From an uncultured Lachnospiraceae bacterium (GTDB lineage: Bacteria; Bacillota; Clostridia; Lachnospirales; Lachnospiraceae), in assembly GCA_910583605.1 (NCBI GenBank), contig CAJTXN010000011.1, positions 25,236 through 89,235 of the forward strand: DNA of 64,000 nt, given 5' to 3'. Below, piece by piece: positions 35,821 through 44,592 of this stretch. The number at the start of each line of letters is the position of its first letter. The first letter of the stretch is position 1. Under the pieces are notes generated by a model. It saw only the letters and a list, made by a program, of their open reading frames with translations. It was not told where the DNA came from and made no database searches. The translations under genes were made by a program, and so were the position numbers.

Positions 35821-35863
35821 GCAATAGATAATAATAGAGGGAGAATTGGAGGCAATTAAGCAG

Positions 35864-38341
35864 ATGGAGGAAAAGTTTACCCTGAAAGCGAGACAGGTAA
35901 TTGAGCAGTCAGAAATGATTGCGGCGGAATTACAGCACAGTTATATCGGAACAGAGCATATTTTGCTGGGCCTGCTTTCCGTGGAGAATACAACGGCAGC
36001 GCTTATATTGAAAAAATATAAAGTTGATAAAAATAAGGTAATGGAGATGATCGATTCGCTGGTTGCACCGGTTAAGTCCGTGGCTGTCTGTGACAGGGAG
36101 TTGTTTACGCCGAGGGCACAAAATGTTTTGAATAAAAGTGTTTTATATGCGGAGAAGACCAATGAAAAGCTGGCGGGAACCGAGCATATTCTTCTGGCGC
36201 TGATTCGGGAACGTGAAGGTGTTGCCACAAGGCTGCTGAATACATTAAGCATTAATCTAAAAGGGATTTACACAGCTATATTTGAAACCATAGGATATGA
36301 TGTCCGGCAGTTTGAAAGTGCGGTGAGTTCCCAGGAAGGCGGAACTTCCGGTTCCCAGCAGGGACAAAGCGGACGTCCGGGAACAAAATCTGCTTTAAAC
36401 CAGTTTAGTGTTGATCTGACTGCAAATGTCCGTGAGGGGAAAACTGACCCCGTAATTGGCAGAAACCATGAGATATCAAGAATCATTCAGATTCTGAGCC
36501 GTCGTACAAAGAACAATCCGTGTCTGGTAGGGGAACCGGGGGTGGGAAAAACAGCCATTGTTGAGGCTATTGCGGCAAGAATAGCTGCCGGAGAAGTGCC
36601 GGATTCCATTAAAAACAAGCGTCTGCTGACTCTGGATTTACCGGCAATGGTTGCCGGTTCCAAATACCGCGGTGAATTTGAAGAGCGTATTAAACGGGTG
36701 ATCAGCGAAGTGAAGACAGACGGAAATATACTATTATTTCTGGATGAGATTCATACCATTATTGGAGCCGGCGGTGCAGAAGGTTCCATTGATGCGGCCA
36801 ATATTTTAAAACCGGCACTTGCAAGAGGAGAACTGCAGCTGATCGGTGCAACCACCTTAAATGAATACAGAAAATATTTTGAAAAGGATGCGGCGCTGGA
36901 GCGGAGATTCCAGCCGGTTACGGTGGAAGAACCTACAAAAGAAGAGACGGTGGAAATTCTTCAGGGTATTAAACAGAAGTATGAAGAATATCATAAGGTC
37001 AGAATCACGGAGGAAGCCATAGAAGCAGCTGTATCCATGTCGGCAAGATATATTAATGACCGTTTCCTGCCGGATAAGGCAATCGATGTTCTGGATGAAG
37101 CGGCTTCTAAAGTTAAGCTGAATCTTCCGGTAAAAGAAACAAAGGAAACAGAATTAAAGAATGAGATTCAGCGGCTGGAGGACAGTAAAGTCGAGGCTAT
37201 TCGGAACCTGAATTTCAAACTTGTTTCGGAATACAAAGAAGAACAGGATCAATTCAGGAAAAAGCTGGAACAGCTTCAGTCAGCAAAGGCAAAGAAGCTG
37301 ACGGATAAAAACCGGGAACCGGCAGTGGAAGAAAACGATATTGCCGACGTCATTGCGTTGTGGACCAAGATTCCGGTTGCCAAAATTACGGAAAAGGAGT
37401 CCGTCAAACTGAAAAAACTGAACCGCATTCTGACGAAACGGGTCATTGGACAAAAAGAAGCGGTAGATGCCGTGTCAAATGCAATCCGAAGAGGAAGGGT
37501 GGGGTTAAAAGACCCGAAGCGGCCGATTGGTTCCTTTCTGTTTTTGGGACCTACGGGTGTAGGTAAAACAGAGTTATCAAAAGCGCTGGCGGAAGCCGTG
37601 TTTGGAAGTGAAAATTCCATTATCCGGGTAGATATGTCGGAATATATGGAGAAGCACAGCGTATCAAAACTTATCGGTTCACCTCCGGGATATGTGGGAT
37701 ATGACGATGGCGGCCAGTTAAGCGAACGGGTTCGCCGGAACCCTTATTCGGTAATTTTGTTTGATGAGATTGAAAAAGCACATCCGGATGTGTTTAATAT
37801 ATTGCTTCAGGTACTGGATGAGGGCCATATTACCGACAATACCGGAAGAAAAGTTGACTTTAAGAATACGGTTATCATTATGACATCCAATGCAGGGGCT
37901 CAGCGGATTATAGAGCCGAAGATGCTGGGATTTAATTCCAGCAGTGATGAAACCGTGAATTATGAGAAAATGAAAACCGGTGTTATGGAAGAAATCAAGC
38001 AGATTTTTAAACCGGAGTTTCTCAATCGTATTGATGAAATTATTGTTTTCCGTTCTCTGCAGAAAGAAGATATGAAACAGATTGTTTCTATTATGCTCAA
38101 TGAAGTGATTCAGCGGGCAGAAGAACAATTGAATATCGGTCTGGCAGTTACGGCAGCGGCAAGGACCATGCTGGTGGAGGAAAGCTTTGATAAGAAGTAT
38201 GGCGCGAGACCGCTGAGAAGAAAAATCCAGTCTTCCATTGAAGACAGACTGGCAGAAGAAATCTTAAACGGAACCGTAAGTTCTGGAGATAAGGTATCCG
38301 TAACCGTAAGTAATAAAAAACTGGAATTTAAAGTTGGATAG
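35864..38341 (+). CDS. clpC: ATP-dependent Clp protease ATPase subunit ClpC
   Basis: HSP100 unfoldase that feeds ClpP. The 825-residue protein has two N-terminal Clp repeats (starting FTLKARQVIEQSEMIAAEL and FTPRAQNVLNKS), two AAA modules with Walker A GEPGVGKT and GPTGVGKT, Walker B FLDEIHT and LFDEIEK, and a middle coiled coil (about residues 425-480). ATG 35864 has GGAGG 11 bases upstream; a TTG at 35846 is a weaker option. The ctsR-mcsA-mcsB genes that often precede clpC in Firmicutes are not there; a GntR regulator is. Confidence 0.93.
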   Translation: MEEKFTLKARQVIEQSEMIAAELQHSYIGTEHILLGLLSVENTTAALILKKYKVDKNKVMEMIDSLVAPVKSVAVCDRELFTPRAQNVLNKSVLYAEKTNEKLAGTEHILLALIREREGVATRLLNTLSINLKGIYTAIFETIGYDVRQFESAVSSQEGGTSGSQQGQSGRPGTKSALNQFSVDLTANVREGKTDPVIGRNHEISRIIQILSRRTKNNPCLVGEPGVGKTAIVEAIAARIAAGEVPDSIKNKRLLTLDLPAMVAGSKYRGEFEERIKRVISEVKTDGNILLFLDEIHTIIGAGGAEGSIDAANILKPALARGELQLIGATTLNEYRKYFEKDAALERRFQPVTVEEPTKEETVEILQGIKQKYEEYHKVRITEEAIEAAVSMSARYINDRFLPDKAIDVLDEAASKVKLNLPVKETKETELKNEIQRLEDSKVEAIRNLNFKLVSEYKEEQDQFRKKLEQLQSAKAKKLTDKNREPAVEENDIADVIALWTKIPVAKITEKESVKLKKLNRILTKRVIGQKEAVDAVSNAIRRGRVGLKDPKRPIGSFLFLGPTGVGKTELSKALAEAVFGSENSIIRVDMSEYMEKHSVSKLIGSPPGYVGYDDGGQLSERVRRNPYSVILFDEIEKAHPDVFNILLQVLDEGHITDNTGRKVDFKNTVIIMTSNAGAQRIIEPKMLGFNSSSDETVNYEKMKTGVMEEIKQIFKPEFLNRIDEIIVFRSLQKEDMKQIVSIMLNEVIQRAEEQLNIGLAVTAAARTMLVEESFDKKYGARPLRRKIQSSIEDRLAEEILNGTVSSGDKVSVTVSNKKLEFKVG

Positions 38342-38350
38342 GATATAGTT

Positions 38351-38386
38351 TTTACAAATAATTAACAAATTTGTAAAAATCTTTTT
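38351..38386 (+). terminator. Weak terminator after clpC
   Basis: A 9-bp A/T-rich stem TTTACAAAT/ATTTGTAAA (38351-38359 with 38369-38377), then AATCTTTTT. Confidence 0.4.
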
Positions 38387-38409
38387 CTTCCATTCTATCT
38401 AAAATATTG

Positions 38410-38415
38410 TATACT
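38410..38415 (+). promoter_or_regulatory. Possible promoter of the 38486 gene
   Basis: TATACT at 38410-38415, about 70 bases before the start; only TTCCAT is found at the -35 position (16-base spacer). The same pair, TTCCAT and TATACT, occurs at 40455-40483. Confidence 0.35.
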
Positions 38416-38485
38416 ATTGTTAAACGATAGCAGACAGGCAGTGGGGGACCACGATAAAATAATAAAAATACCAGGAGGACATATT

Positions 38486-38899
38486 ATGTCAGTAGTAAAT
38501 GAATTGTTGCGCACGGAAGCTGATAACACATTAAGTTTTGGAAATTTTGAGTTAGAGCAGAAATCCAAACTTGCCGATTATGAGTATCAGGGTGATGTCT
38601 ATAAGGTAAAGACGTTTAAGGAAATCACAAAACTGGAACGAAACGGAATGTTCGTATACGAATCGGTACCAGGAACTGCTGTTACCCATTTTCAGGAAAC
38701 AGATGAAAGAATGCAGTTTCAGGTGGAAGGCATGGATGATGCACAGATTACGGTGGAAGCCGAAAACGGTGCCGAATATAAAGTAAGTATTGATGGAATC
38801 AATGTAGGAAAAGTTACGGCTAATCTGGGGGGCAAACTGGTATTAAGTGTGGAATTGAATCCCGGAAAAGTTGTTAAGGTTGAACTGGTAAAACAATAG
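38486..38899 (+). CDS. Endosialidase-like conserved protein of Lachnospiraceae
   Basis: A 137-residue acidic, beta-rich protein without signal peptide or membrane segment. Its opening (MSVVNELLRTEADNTLSFGN) and central ERNGMFVYESVPGTAV match, from memory, a short protein widespread in Lachnospiraceae and annotated endosialidase or endosialidase chaperone. No catalytic set can be seen, so that name probably does not describe its function. AGGAGG lies 6-7 bases before ATG. A clear terminator follows, so it is monocistronic. Confidence 0.7.
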   Translation: MSVVNELLRTEADNTLSFGNFELEQKSKLADYEYQGDVYKVKTFKEITKLERNGMFVYESVPGTAVTHFQETDERMQFQVEGMDDAQITVEAENGAEYKVSIDGINVGKVTANLGGKLVLSVELNPGKVVKVELVKQ

Positions 38900-38910
38900 C
38901 GGATATATAT

Positions 38911-38927
38911 AAAGCCTGTGGCTTTTT
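38911..38927 (+). terminator. Terminator after the 38486 gene
   Basis: AAAGCC (38911-38916) pairs with GGCTTT (38920-38925), TGT loop, T tail. Confidence 0.65.
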
Positions 38928-39069
38928 GTATTTATATCTTTTATAGAACTTCTGCGGTATCGGCAGGATGTATATGTTAGCAAAGAGAAGTATTGTATTG
39001 CGGCATGACATCCGGTGGATATCCGGAAGTTCTATGTTTTTATTATGAATATCAGGAAGGATTTTTGAT

Positions 39070-40428
39070 TTGAAAACAAAAGGAAATGTATTTTTTTGTA
39101 AAGAGTGCGGGTATGAATCTCCGAAATGGCTGGGACAATGTCCGGGCTGCCGGGAGTGGAACACGTTTACAGAGGAACCAGTGGTAAAAAAAGGCGGCGC
39201 CGCAGTCCGAAAATCCCGTGCTGTCACTGAACCCGCAAGATTGAAGGATATCTCAATGAGCAGCGATGACCGGACGACAACCGGCATCGAAGAACTGGAC
39301 CGGGTACTTGGCGGTGGGATTATCCCGGGTTCTTTAATCCTCGTAGGCGGAGATCCGGGAATCGGAAAATCCACGCTGCTTCTACAGGTATGCCGGAACC
39401 TTTCCGTCAGGAAGCAGAAAGTCCTGTACATATCCGGGGAGGAATCCCTGAAACAGATTAAGCTTCGGGCCACTAGAATCGGAGAATTCGGAGATGATGT
39501 AGCTCTGTTATGCGAAACAAATCTTGACGTCATAGAAGACGTCATACGGCAGCAGAAACCGGAGATCGTAATCATTGACTCCATTCAGACCATGTATAAA
39601 GAAGACGTCAGTTTGGCACCGGGAAGTGTCAGTCAGGTCAGAGAATCGACAAATACATTTATGCAGTTGGCAAAAGGTCTGGCAATATCTATTTTTATTG
39701 TGGGACACGTTACAAAAGAGGGCGTGGTGGCCGGTCCAAGGGTACTGGAGCATATGGTGGATACCGTACTGTACTTTGAAGGAGACAGACATGCTTCATA
39801 CAGAATACTGCGGGGAGTAAAAAACAGATTTGGTTCCACCAACGAAATCGGTGTATTTGAAATGCGGGAGACCGGTCTGAAGGAAGTGAAAAATCCTTCC
39901 GAATATATGTTAAGCGGCAGGCCGGAGCAGGCTTCCGGATCCGTCACCGCATGTTCCATAGAGGGGACGCGGCCGATCCTTATCGAGATTCAGGCGCTGG
40001 TCTGTAAAACAAACTTTGGCCTGCCCCGGCGGACGTCTGCCGGAACCGACTATAACAGGGTGAATCTGCTGATGGCGGTATTGGAAAAGAGACTGGGGTT
40101 ACAGTTAAACGAGTGTGATGCCTATGTCAATATAGCCGGCGGCATAAAGATTAATGAGCCGGCGCTGGATTTGGGAATCATTATGGCAATCGTATCCAGT
40201 TACAAGGATAAGATCATTGATTCCAAGACCATTGTATTTGGAGAAGTCGGACTTTCCGGGGAGGTACGGGCTGTCAGCATGGCGGAACAGAGGATTATGG
40301 AAGCAGTAAAGCTGGGCTTTAACGAGTGTATCATGCCGGCAGCATCGCTGGAGGGCATGAAAGTACCGGAAGGGATAAAGATCCTTGGGGTGAAAAATGT
40401 GAAGGAGGCTATTGCATATATCAGGTGA
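39070..40428 (+). CDS. radA: DNA repair protein RadA
   Basis: RecA-related ATPase that helps process recombination intermediates. The 452-residue product has the N-terminal C4 zinc finger (CKECG and CPGC), Walker A GDPGIGKST near residue 95, the RadA-specific KNRFG motif near residue 255, and the Lon-like C-terminal domain. It starts at TTG 39070 with AGGAAGGA about 9 bases upstream. Confidence 0.95.
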   Translation: MKTKGNVFFCKECGYESPKWLGQCPGCREWNTFTEEPVVKKGGAAVRKSRAVTEPARLKDISMSSDDRTTTGIEELDRVLGGGIIPGSLILVGGDPGIGKSTLLLQVCRNLSVRKQKVLYISGEESLKQIKLRATRIGEFGDDVALLCETNLDVIEDVIRQQKPEIVIIDSIQTMYKEDVSLAPGSVSQVRESTNTFMQLAKGLAISIFIVGHVTKEGVVAGPRVLEHMVDTVLYFEGDRHASYRILRGVKNRFGSTNEIGVFEMRETGLKEVKNPSEYMLSGRPEQASGSVTACSIEGTRPILIEIQALVCKTNFGLPRRTSAGTDYNRVNLLMAVLEKRLGLQLNECDAYVNIAGGIKINEPALDLGIIMAIVSSYKDKIIDSKTIVFGEVGLSGEVRAVSMAEQRIMEAVKLGFNECIMPAASLEGMKVPEGIKILGVKNVKEAIAYIR

Positions 40429-40454
40429 ATCCGATTTACAACTTTTGTGCATAC

Positions 40455-40483
40455 TTCCATTTTTAAGCAATTCGTGTTATACT
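40455..40483 (+). promoter_or_regulatory. Possible promoter of the chemoreceptor/lipoprotein pair
   Basis: TATACT at 40478-40483 with TTCCAT (40455-40460) 17 bases upstream. The 100-base leader that follows contains two short stem pairs (AGCC/GGCT and GCTTTT/AAAAGC). It was compared with c-di-GMP riboswitch sequence and does not match. Confidence 0.35.
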
Positions 40484-40586
40484 TTTAACAAAGTCTGTCA
40501 TCGTCGGTTTGGATGCGAAGCGTAAGCCTGGTCCGGCGGCTGAATGGCTTTTATTGTGTAAATTAAAAAGCAAAGGAGATAGGAAC

Positions 40587-42623
40587 ATGGCAGGAAAACA
40601 GGTAGACTCCCACGGGGCACCAACGGTGAAACGAAGCCTTAACCGGAGAATACTGAGAAACACGACGATTAATATTCTGATATTGGTGATTATATGTTGT
40701 GTGATCATGGCATTTTCCATGCAGCTGCTTGCCAGCAATATTTTGCTTGACAGTCTTCAGCCTATGGCACGGCAGTCAGCTAAGACTGTGGAGGCAAATA
40801 TCCATATGCTGGCGGATCGAATGATGGCCATTGCCGGAGATTCCAGAATGAATGAGGTATTCGTTGAATCGGGCGAAGCGTCGGAGAACCGTCCGGCGAC
40901 TGAAGAGACATGGGAAAACCGAAAGGCGGTATTGGAAGAAGCAGCAGAAATATATGAACTTTACACGATTGCCCTTTATGATCTAAACGGAGGGCTGGTT
41001 CAGGGGACTGACGGAGCGCTGAAAACTCTTGACAGCAGTTTTTTTGCGCTTTTAAAAGAGACGGATAATCTGACTATATTTTCTTCTACTATTTTTGAAG
41101 GGAAACTGGGGATTATGATGGGTATGCCTGTGAAACAGGATGGAGAGACGATCTTGTATGTAGTGGGCATTTATAAATATGACACGCTTAATGATGTGAT
41201 CGGCAGCATCAATATAGGCAGACATGGTATGGCCTATATGGTCAACCGGGAAGGGATCGTGACCGGACATCCGGATCAGTCCGTGGTTTTTGACGGATGT
41301 TCGCTGTCCCAGCTTAATGATTGTGATGAAGAGACGGTAAGCCGTGTGACCACCGGCGAAACGGGAGCGCTGGAGATTTCCGTGAACGGAGAGAAAATAC
41401 TGGCTGCTTTTTCTCCTATTCGTGGTACACAGTGGTCTTTGGTCGTTCAGATTCCCAAATCGGATTATCATGATGTGATCAGCAGGGCATTGCTGGTGGC
41501 GGTAATGGCTACCATAGGAGGGCTGGTGTTCTCCATATTGCTGGTTCTTCAACTGTCCCGTTCCATTTCACGTCCGGTAAAGAACGTAACAAAGCGTATG
41601 GTGGCCCTTTCTGACGGCGATCTGCATACAGAGGTGGTTCCTGTCCGCACCGGAGATGAACTGGGTATAATGACACAGACGCTGGATGCCACGGTGGATA
41701 GTGTAAACCGGTACATATCAGATATCCAGCAGGTGCTGACACAGGTTGCCAGCGGTAATTTACGGACTGAGCCACAGATGAACTACAAAGGTGATTTTGA
41801 GTTGATCCGGGGCAGTCTGTATACGATTATCCAGTCAATGAATGAAACGATACTGGGATTCCGTGACGCGGCGGTCCGGCTGACAAATATGGCGGAGGAT
41901 CTGAGCGGACAATCCGGTGAACTGCATCAGGCTTCGCTGGAACAGAATCAGTCTGCAGAAGCACTGGTACATGAGGTGACTTGCGTAAAAGAGCGTCTGG
42001 CTAATGTTACAGAGAGCAGTAATCAGACACGTACCCAGACAGAAGAGATCATCCGCCGTATTCAAAATGCAAACAGCCAGATGGCGAAACTGTCGCTGGC
42101 GATGGAAGATATCAGTTCAAATGCAAGAGAGATTACAAAAATTGCGCAGGATATTGAGGGCATTGCATTCCAGACCAATCTTCTGGCCTTGAACGCTTCT
42201 GTAGAGGCGGCTCATGCAGGATCCGCCGGACAGGGATTCGCAATAGTTGCGGAACAGGTTAAGCAGCTGGCTGCCCAGAGCTCCAAGGCAGCTCAGAGAG
42301 CTACGGATATGGTGAAGAACACGGGAGCCATTATTCAGACCGGTGTGGAACTGACTGCCGATACGGCCGACTCTCTCAATGCCATTTCTGATTGTTCGTC
42401 ACAGATCAGTATGATCTCGGATCGGCTGGCAGTGGCGGTAGAAGGTCAGGAGAGCGCTCTGGCTGTAATGGAGGAAAGGATTGAGGCTATTTCCGGTATA
42501 GCGGACCGGAATCTGCAAAGCGCAGAGGGAACAGAAAAGTCCAGCGGAATGCTGGCAAGGGAAGCTGAAGCGCTTCAGTCCCAAGTGCAAAAATTTGCTT
42601 TGAAGGAGGGGAATGACAGATGA
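40587..42623 (+). CDS. Methyl-accepting chemotaxis protein with dCache-type sensor
   Basis: A 678-residue chemoreceptor: transmembrane helix (about residues 25-48), an outer ligand-binding region of about 250 residues with dCache-like features (GMPVKQDGETILYVVGIYKYDTLNDVI, GRHGMAYMVNREGIVTGHP), a second transmembrane helix (about 300-323), HAMP, and the cytoplasmic signalling domain with the hairpin tip IAFQTNLLALNASVEAAHAG. It would control CheA. ATG 40587 has AAAGGAGATAGG upstream. It overlaps the next lipoprotein gene by 4 bases (ATGA). Base composition looks higher in G+C than nearby genes. Confidence 0.93.
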   Translation: MAGKQVDSHGAPTVKRSLNRRILRNTTINILILVIICCVIMAFSMQLLASNILLDSLQPMARQSAKTVEANIHMLADRMMAIAGDSRMNEVFVESGEASENRPATEETWENRKAVLEEAAEIYELYTIALYDLNGGLVQGTDGALKTLDSSFFALLKETDNLTIFSSTIFEGKLGIMMGMPVKQDGETILYVVGIYKYDTLNDVIGSINIGRHGMAYMVNREGIVTGHPDQSVVFDGCSLSQLNDCDEETVSRVTTGETGALEISVNGEKILAAFSPIRGTQWSLVVQIPKSDYHDVISRALLVAVMATIGGLVFSILLVLQLSRSISRPVKNVTKRMVALSDGDLHTEVVPVRTGDELGIMTQTLDATVDSVNRYISDIQQVLTQVASGNLRTEPQMNYKGDFELIRGSLYTIIQSMNETILGFRDAAVRLTNMAEDLSGQSGELHQASLEQNQSAEALVHEVTCVKERLANVTESSNQTRTQTEEIIRRIQNANSQMAKLSLAMEDISSNAREITKIAQDIEGIAFQTNLLALNASVEAAHAGSAGQGFAIVAEQVKQLAAQSSKAAQRATDMVKNTGAIIQTGVELTADTADSLNAISDCSSQISMISDRLAVAVEGQESALAVMEERIEAISGIADRNLQSAEGTEKSSGMLAREAEALQSQVQKFALKEGNDR

Positions 42624-43075
42624 AACGGATTTTCATGATACTTTTATCCCTACTGCTCCTGACTTTTTTGCTGACAGCCTGTGGAGAGCAGGAGGGGCTT
42701 CAGGATGGGTACTATACCGCTCAGGCCGCAGAGTTTAATTTCGGCTGGAAAGAGTATATTACGATCATGGTCAAAGACGGAAGTATCGTTTCGGTGGAGT
42801 ACAATGCGGAGAACGCCAGCGGTTTTATTAAGAGCTGGGATAATGCCTATATGCAGACGATGTTCCATGCGAACGGCACATATCCAAACGAGTATACACG
42901 CTACTATGCAAATCAGCTGCTGGAGGGGCAGGGGGAGGGCAGTATCGATGCACTGGCGGGCGCCTCGTCTTCCCATGGATCATTTCAGGTTTTAGTTCAG
43001 GCTGTAATGAAACAGGCGCAGAACGGAGATTCCGGCATAGTGATTGTAGATACCCAGAATACAGAGTCAGAATGA
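42620..43075 (+). CDS. FMN-binding-domain-like lipoprotein
   Basis: A 151-residue lipoprotein with signal peptide and lipobox LTAC (Cys21), so it should be acylated and held outside the membrane. The rest resembles the FMN-binding domain: DGYYTAQAAEF..., a VSVEYNAENASGF segment, and DALAGASSSHGSF where covalent-FMN relatives have S(T)GAT; the flavin-bearing Thr is replaced by Ser, so covalent FMN is uncertain. It overlaps the chemoreceptor gene by 4 bases, so the two are translated together and may act as a sensor pair. Confidence 0.72.
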   Translation: MKRIFMILLSLLLLTFLLTACGEQEGLQDGYYTAQAAEFNFGWKEYITIMVKDGSIVSVEYNAENASGFIKSWDNAYMQTMFHANGTYPNEYTRYYANQLLEGQGEGSIDALAGASSSHGSFQVLVQAVMKQAQNGDSGIVIVDTQNTESE

Positions 43076-43116
43076 AAAAGAATAACGCTCACATGATCAG
43101 TGAGCGTTATTCTTTT
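43076..43116. terminator. Strong bidirectional terminator
   Basis: Perfect 17-bp stem (43076-43092 with 43100-43116), 7-base loop, A-run on the left and T-run on the right. It separates the lipoprotein gene from the convergent GH13 gene. Confidence 0.85.
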
Positions 43117-43148
43117 CAGTATGTCCGGTCTGCCAATTTAAAAAATAT

Positions 43149-44462
43149 CTATTCAGATATACTCAGATAATACGCGCTATACCCCGGCATCACCAGCCCA
43201 TTCTCCATATGGACCGTCTCACCGCTGATCAGATCAGTCATGATAGCCGCCCCGGAATCAAAATGTGCTGTATACTCGCTATCTGAGGCATTTATAGCCA
43301 CAAATACCCGTTCCCCGTCACAGTTCCGTTCAAACACACACTGATGATTGGTCAGTACAATGGATTTGAAATCCCCGTAACAGATTGCCTTGCTGTTTTT
43401 ATGTGCTTCTGCAAGTTTTGAAATGTATTCCGATAATTCATTATCAACCGGTTCTTCAAAGCAGGCGCGAAGGGCAGGGTCTCCTTCGTTTTTATGTGCT
43501 TTCGCTCCCCACTCGCTGCCATAATAAACACAAGGAATTCCCGGCATACCAAATTCCATGGCATAAATTAACGGAAGATGTTTTTCGTTTGTAAGGTTGC
43601 TTGCAATTCTGGATACATCATGGTTGTCCACGAAACACAGAAGATGCTTTCCACGGTACAGGGTCCAGTTTTCAGGTCCGAACTGTCTCAGCAGGGAATG
43701 AACGATTTCAAACATATTCATGCTGTTAAAGCTGGAAAACAGACCTTTGTAACATTCATAGTTTGTACAGCTGTGGAGCATATCCTGATTGACAAACTGG
43801 TTATAGTCGCCGTGAAGCAGTTCTCCTAACAGCCAGAACTCCGGTTTTAAGTCATTACAGAAATAATGAAGTCTCTTTAAAAAGTCTTTATCAAGGCAGT
43901 ATGCAACGTCCAGACGAAGTCCGTCGATGTCAAATTCTTCTGCCCAGAACCGGATGCTTTCAAAAATATGATTGATAACCTCTTCGTTTCTTAAATTCAG
44001 TTTTACCAGATCATAATTGCCTTCCCAGCCTTCATACCACAGACCGTCATTGTAGCCGGAATTCCCTCCGAAATCAATTCTGGAAAACCAGCTGACGTAT
44101 GGAGAATTTTCACGGTTTTTCAATACGTCCTGAAAAGCAAAAAATCCCCGTCCTACATGATTAAATACGCCGTCCAATACAACCTTTATACCTGCACGAT
44201 GAAGTTCATCACATACCTTTTTAAAATCTTCGTTAGTACCGAGACGACAATCGATCTGACGGTAATTCCGTGTATTATATCCGTGCGTGTCGGATTCAAA
44301 TACCGGTGAAAAATAGATGGCATTGGCGCCTAAATCCTGAATATGCGGAATCCAGTCAATTACTTTTAATATTCTTGAGGTGGTAATGCCGTCGTTTTCA
44401 AACGGTGCTCCGCAGAAACCTAATGGGTAAATCTGATAAAATACGCTGTTTTCAGCCCACAT
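43149..44462 (-). CDS. Alpha-amylase family glycoside hydrolase (GH13)
   Basis: A 437-residue cytoplasmic GH13 enzyme without signal peptide. Barrel motifs: VVLDGVFNHVGRG, the nucleophile Asp in GLRLDVAYCLD, the acid Glu in WLLGELLHG, and FVDNHDVSR. The short size and YQIYPLGFCGAP opening fit maltodextrin glucosidase or neopullulanase-like enzymes that cut imported oligosaccharides; exact specificity is not clear. AAAGGAGG lies 9 bases before the start at 44462. Confidence 0.88.
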   Translation of the reverse strand: MWAENSVFYQIYPLGFCGAPFENDGITTSRILKVIDWIPHIQDLGANAIYFSPVFESDTHGYNTRNYRQIDCRLGTNEDFKKVCDELHRAGIKVVLDGVFNHVGRGFFAFQDVLKNRENSPYVSWFSRIDFGGNSGYNDGLWYEGWEGNYDLVKLNLRNEEVINHIFESIRFWAEEFDIDGLRLDVAYCLDKDFLKRLHYFCNDLKPEFWLLGELLHGDYNQFVNQDMLHSCTNYECYKGLFSSFNSMNMFEIVHSLLRQFGPENWTLYRGKHLLCFVDNHDVSRIASNLTNEKHLPLIYAMEFGMPGIPCVYYGSEWGAKAHKNEGDPALRACFEEPVDNELSEYISKLAEAHKNSKAICYGDFKSIVLTNHQCVFERNCDGERVFVAINASDSEYTAHFDSGAAIMTDLISGETVHMENGLVMPGYSAYYLSISE

Positions 44463-44497
44463 GTTAAAAGTCCTCCTTTGATGCATATAATGTTATT

Positions 44498-44543
44498 AGT
44501 ATAGCACAATTTACTTGCTTAATCCAATATAAAATGATAGAAT
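44498..44543. promoter_or_regulatory. Overlapping divergent promoters of the GH13 gene and degV
   Basis: Plus strand: TTGCTT (44515-44520), 17-base spacer, TAGAAT (44538-44543). Minus strand: TTGGAT (44522-44527), 18-base spacer, TATACT (44498-44503). The two overlap, so they may compete. Confidence 0.5.
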
Positions 44544-44592
44544 AATATATTAGTAGTAGAAAACGTGTTATGGCACAGATGGAGGTAAAGGA

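Noticed and set aside
40509..40586. N-terminal extension of the chemoreceptor at 40587
   Set aside because: The added 26 residues are not receptor-like, and AAAGGAGATAGG sits directly before ATG 40587.
40484..40586. Possible c-di-GMP riboswitch before the chemoreceptor
   Set aside because: Some G/C-rich words look similar (GCGTAAGCC), but the conserved receptor core and the second stem-loop are not there.
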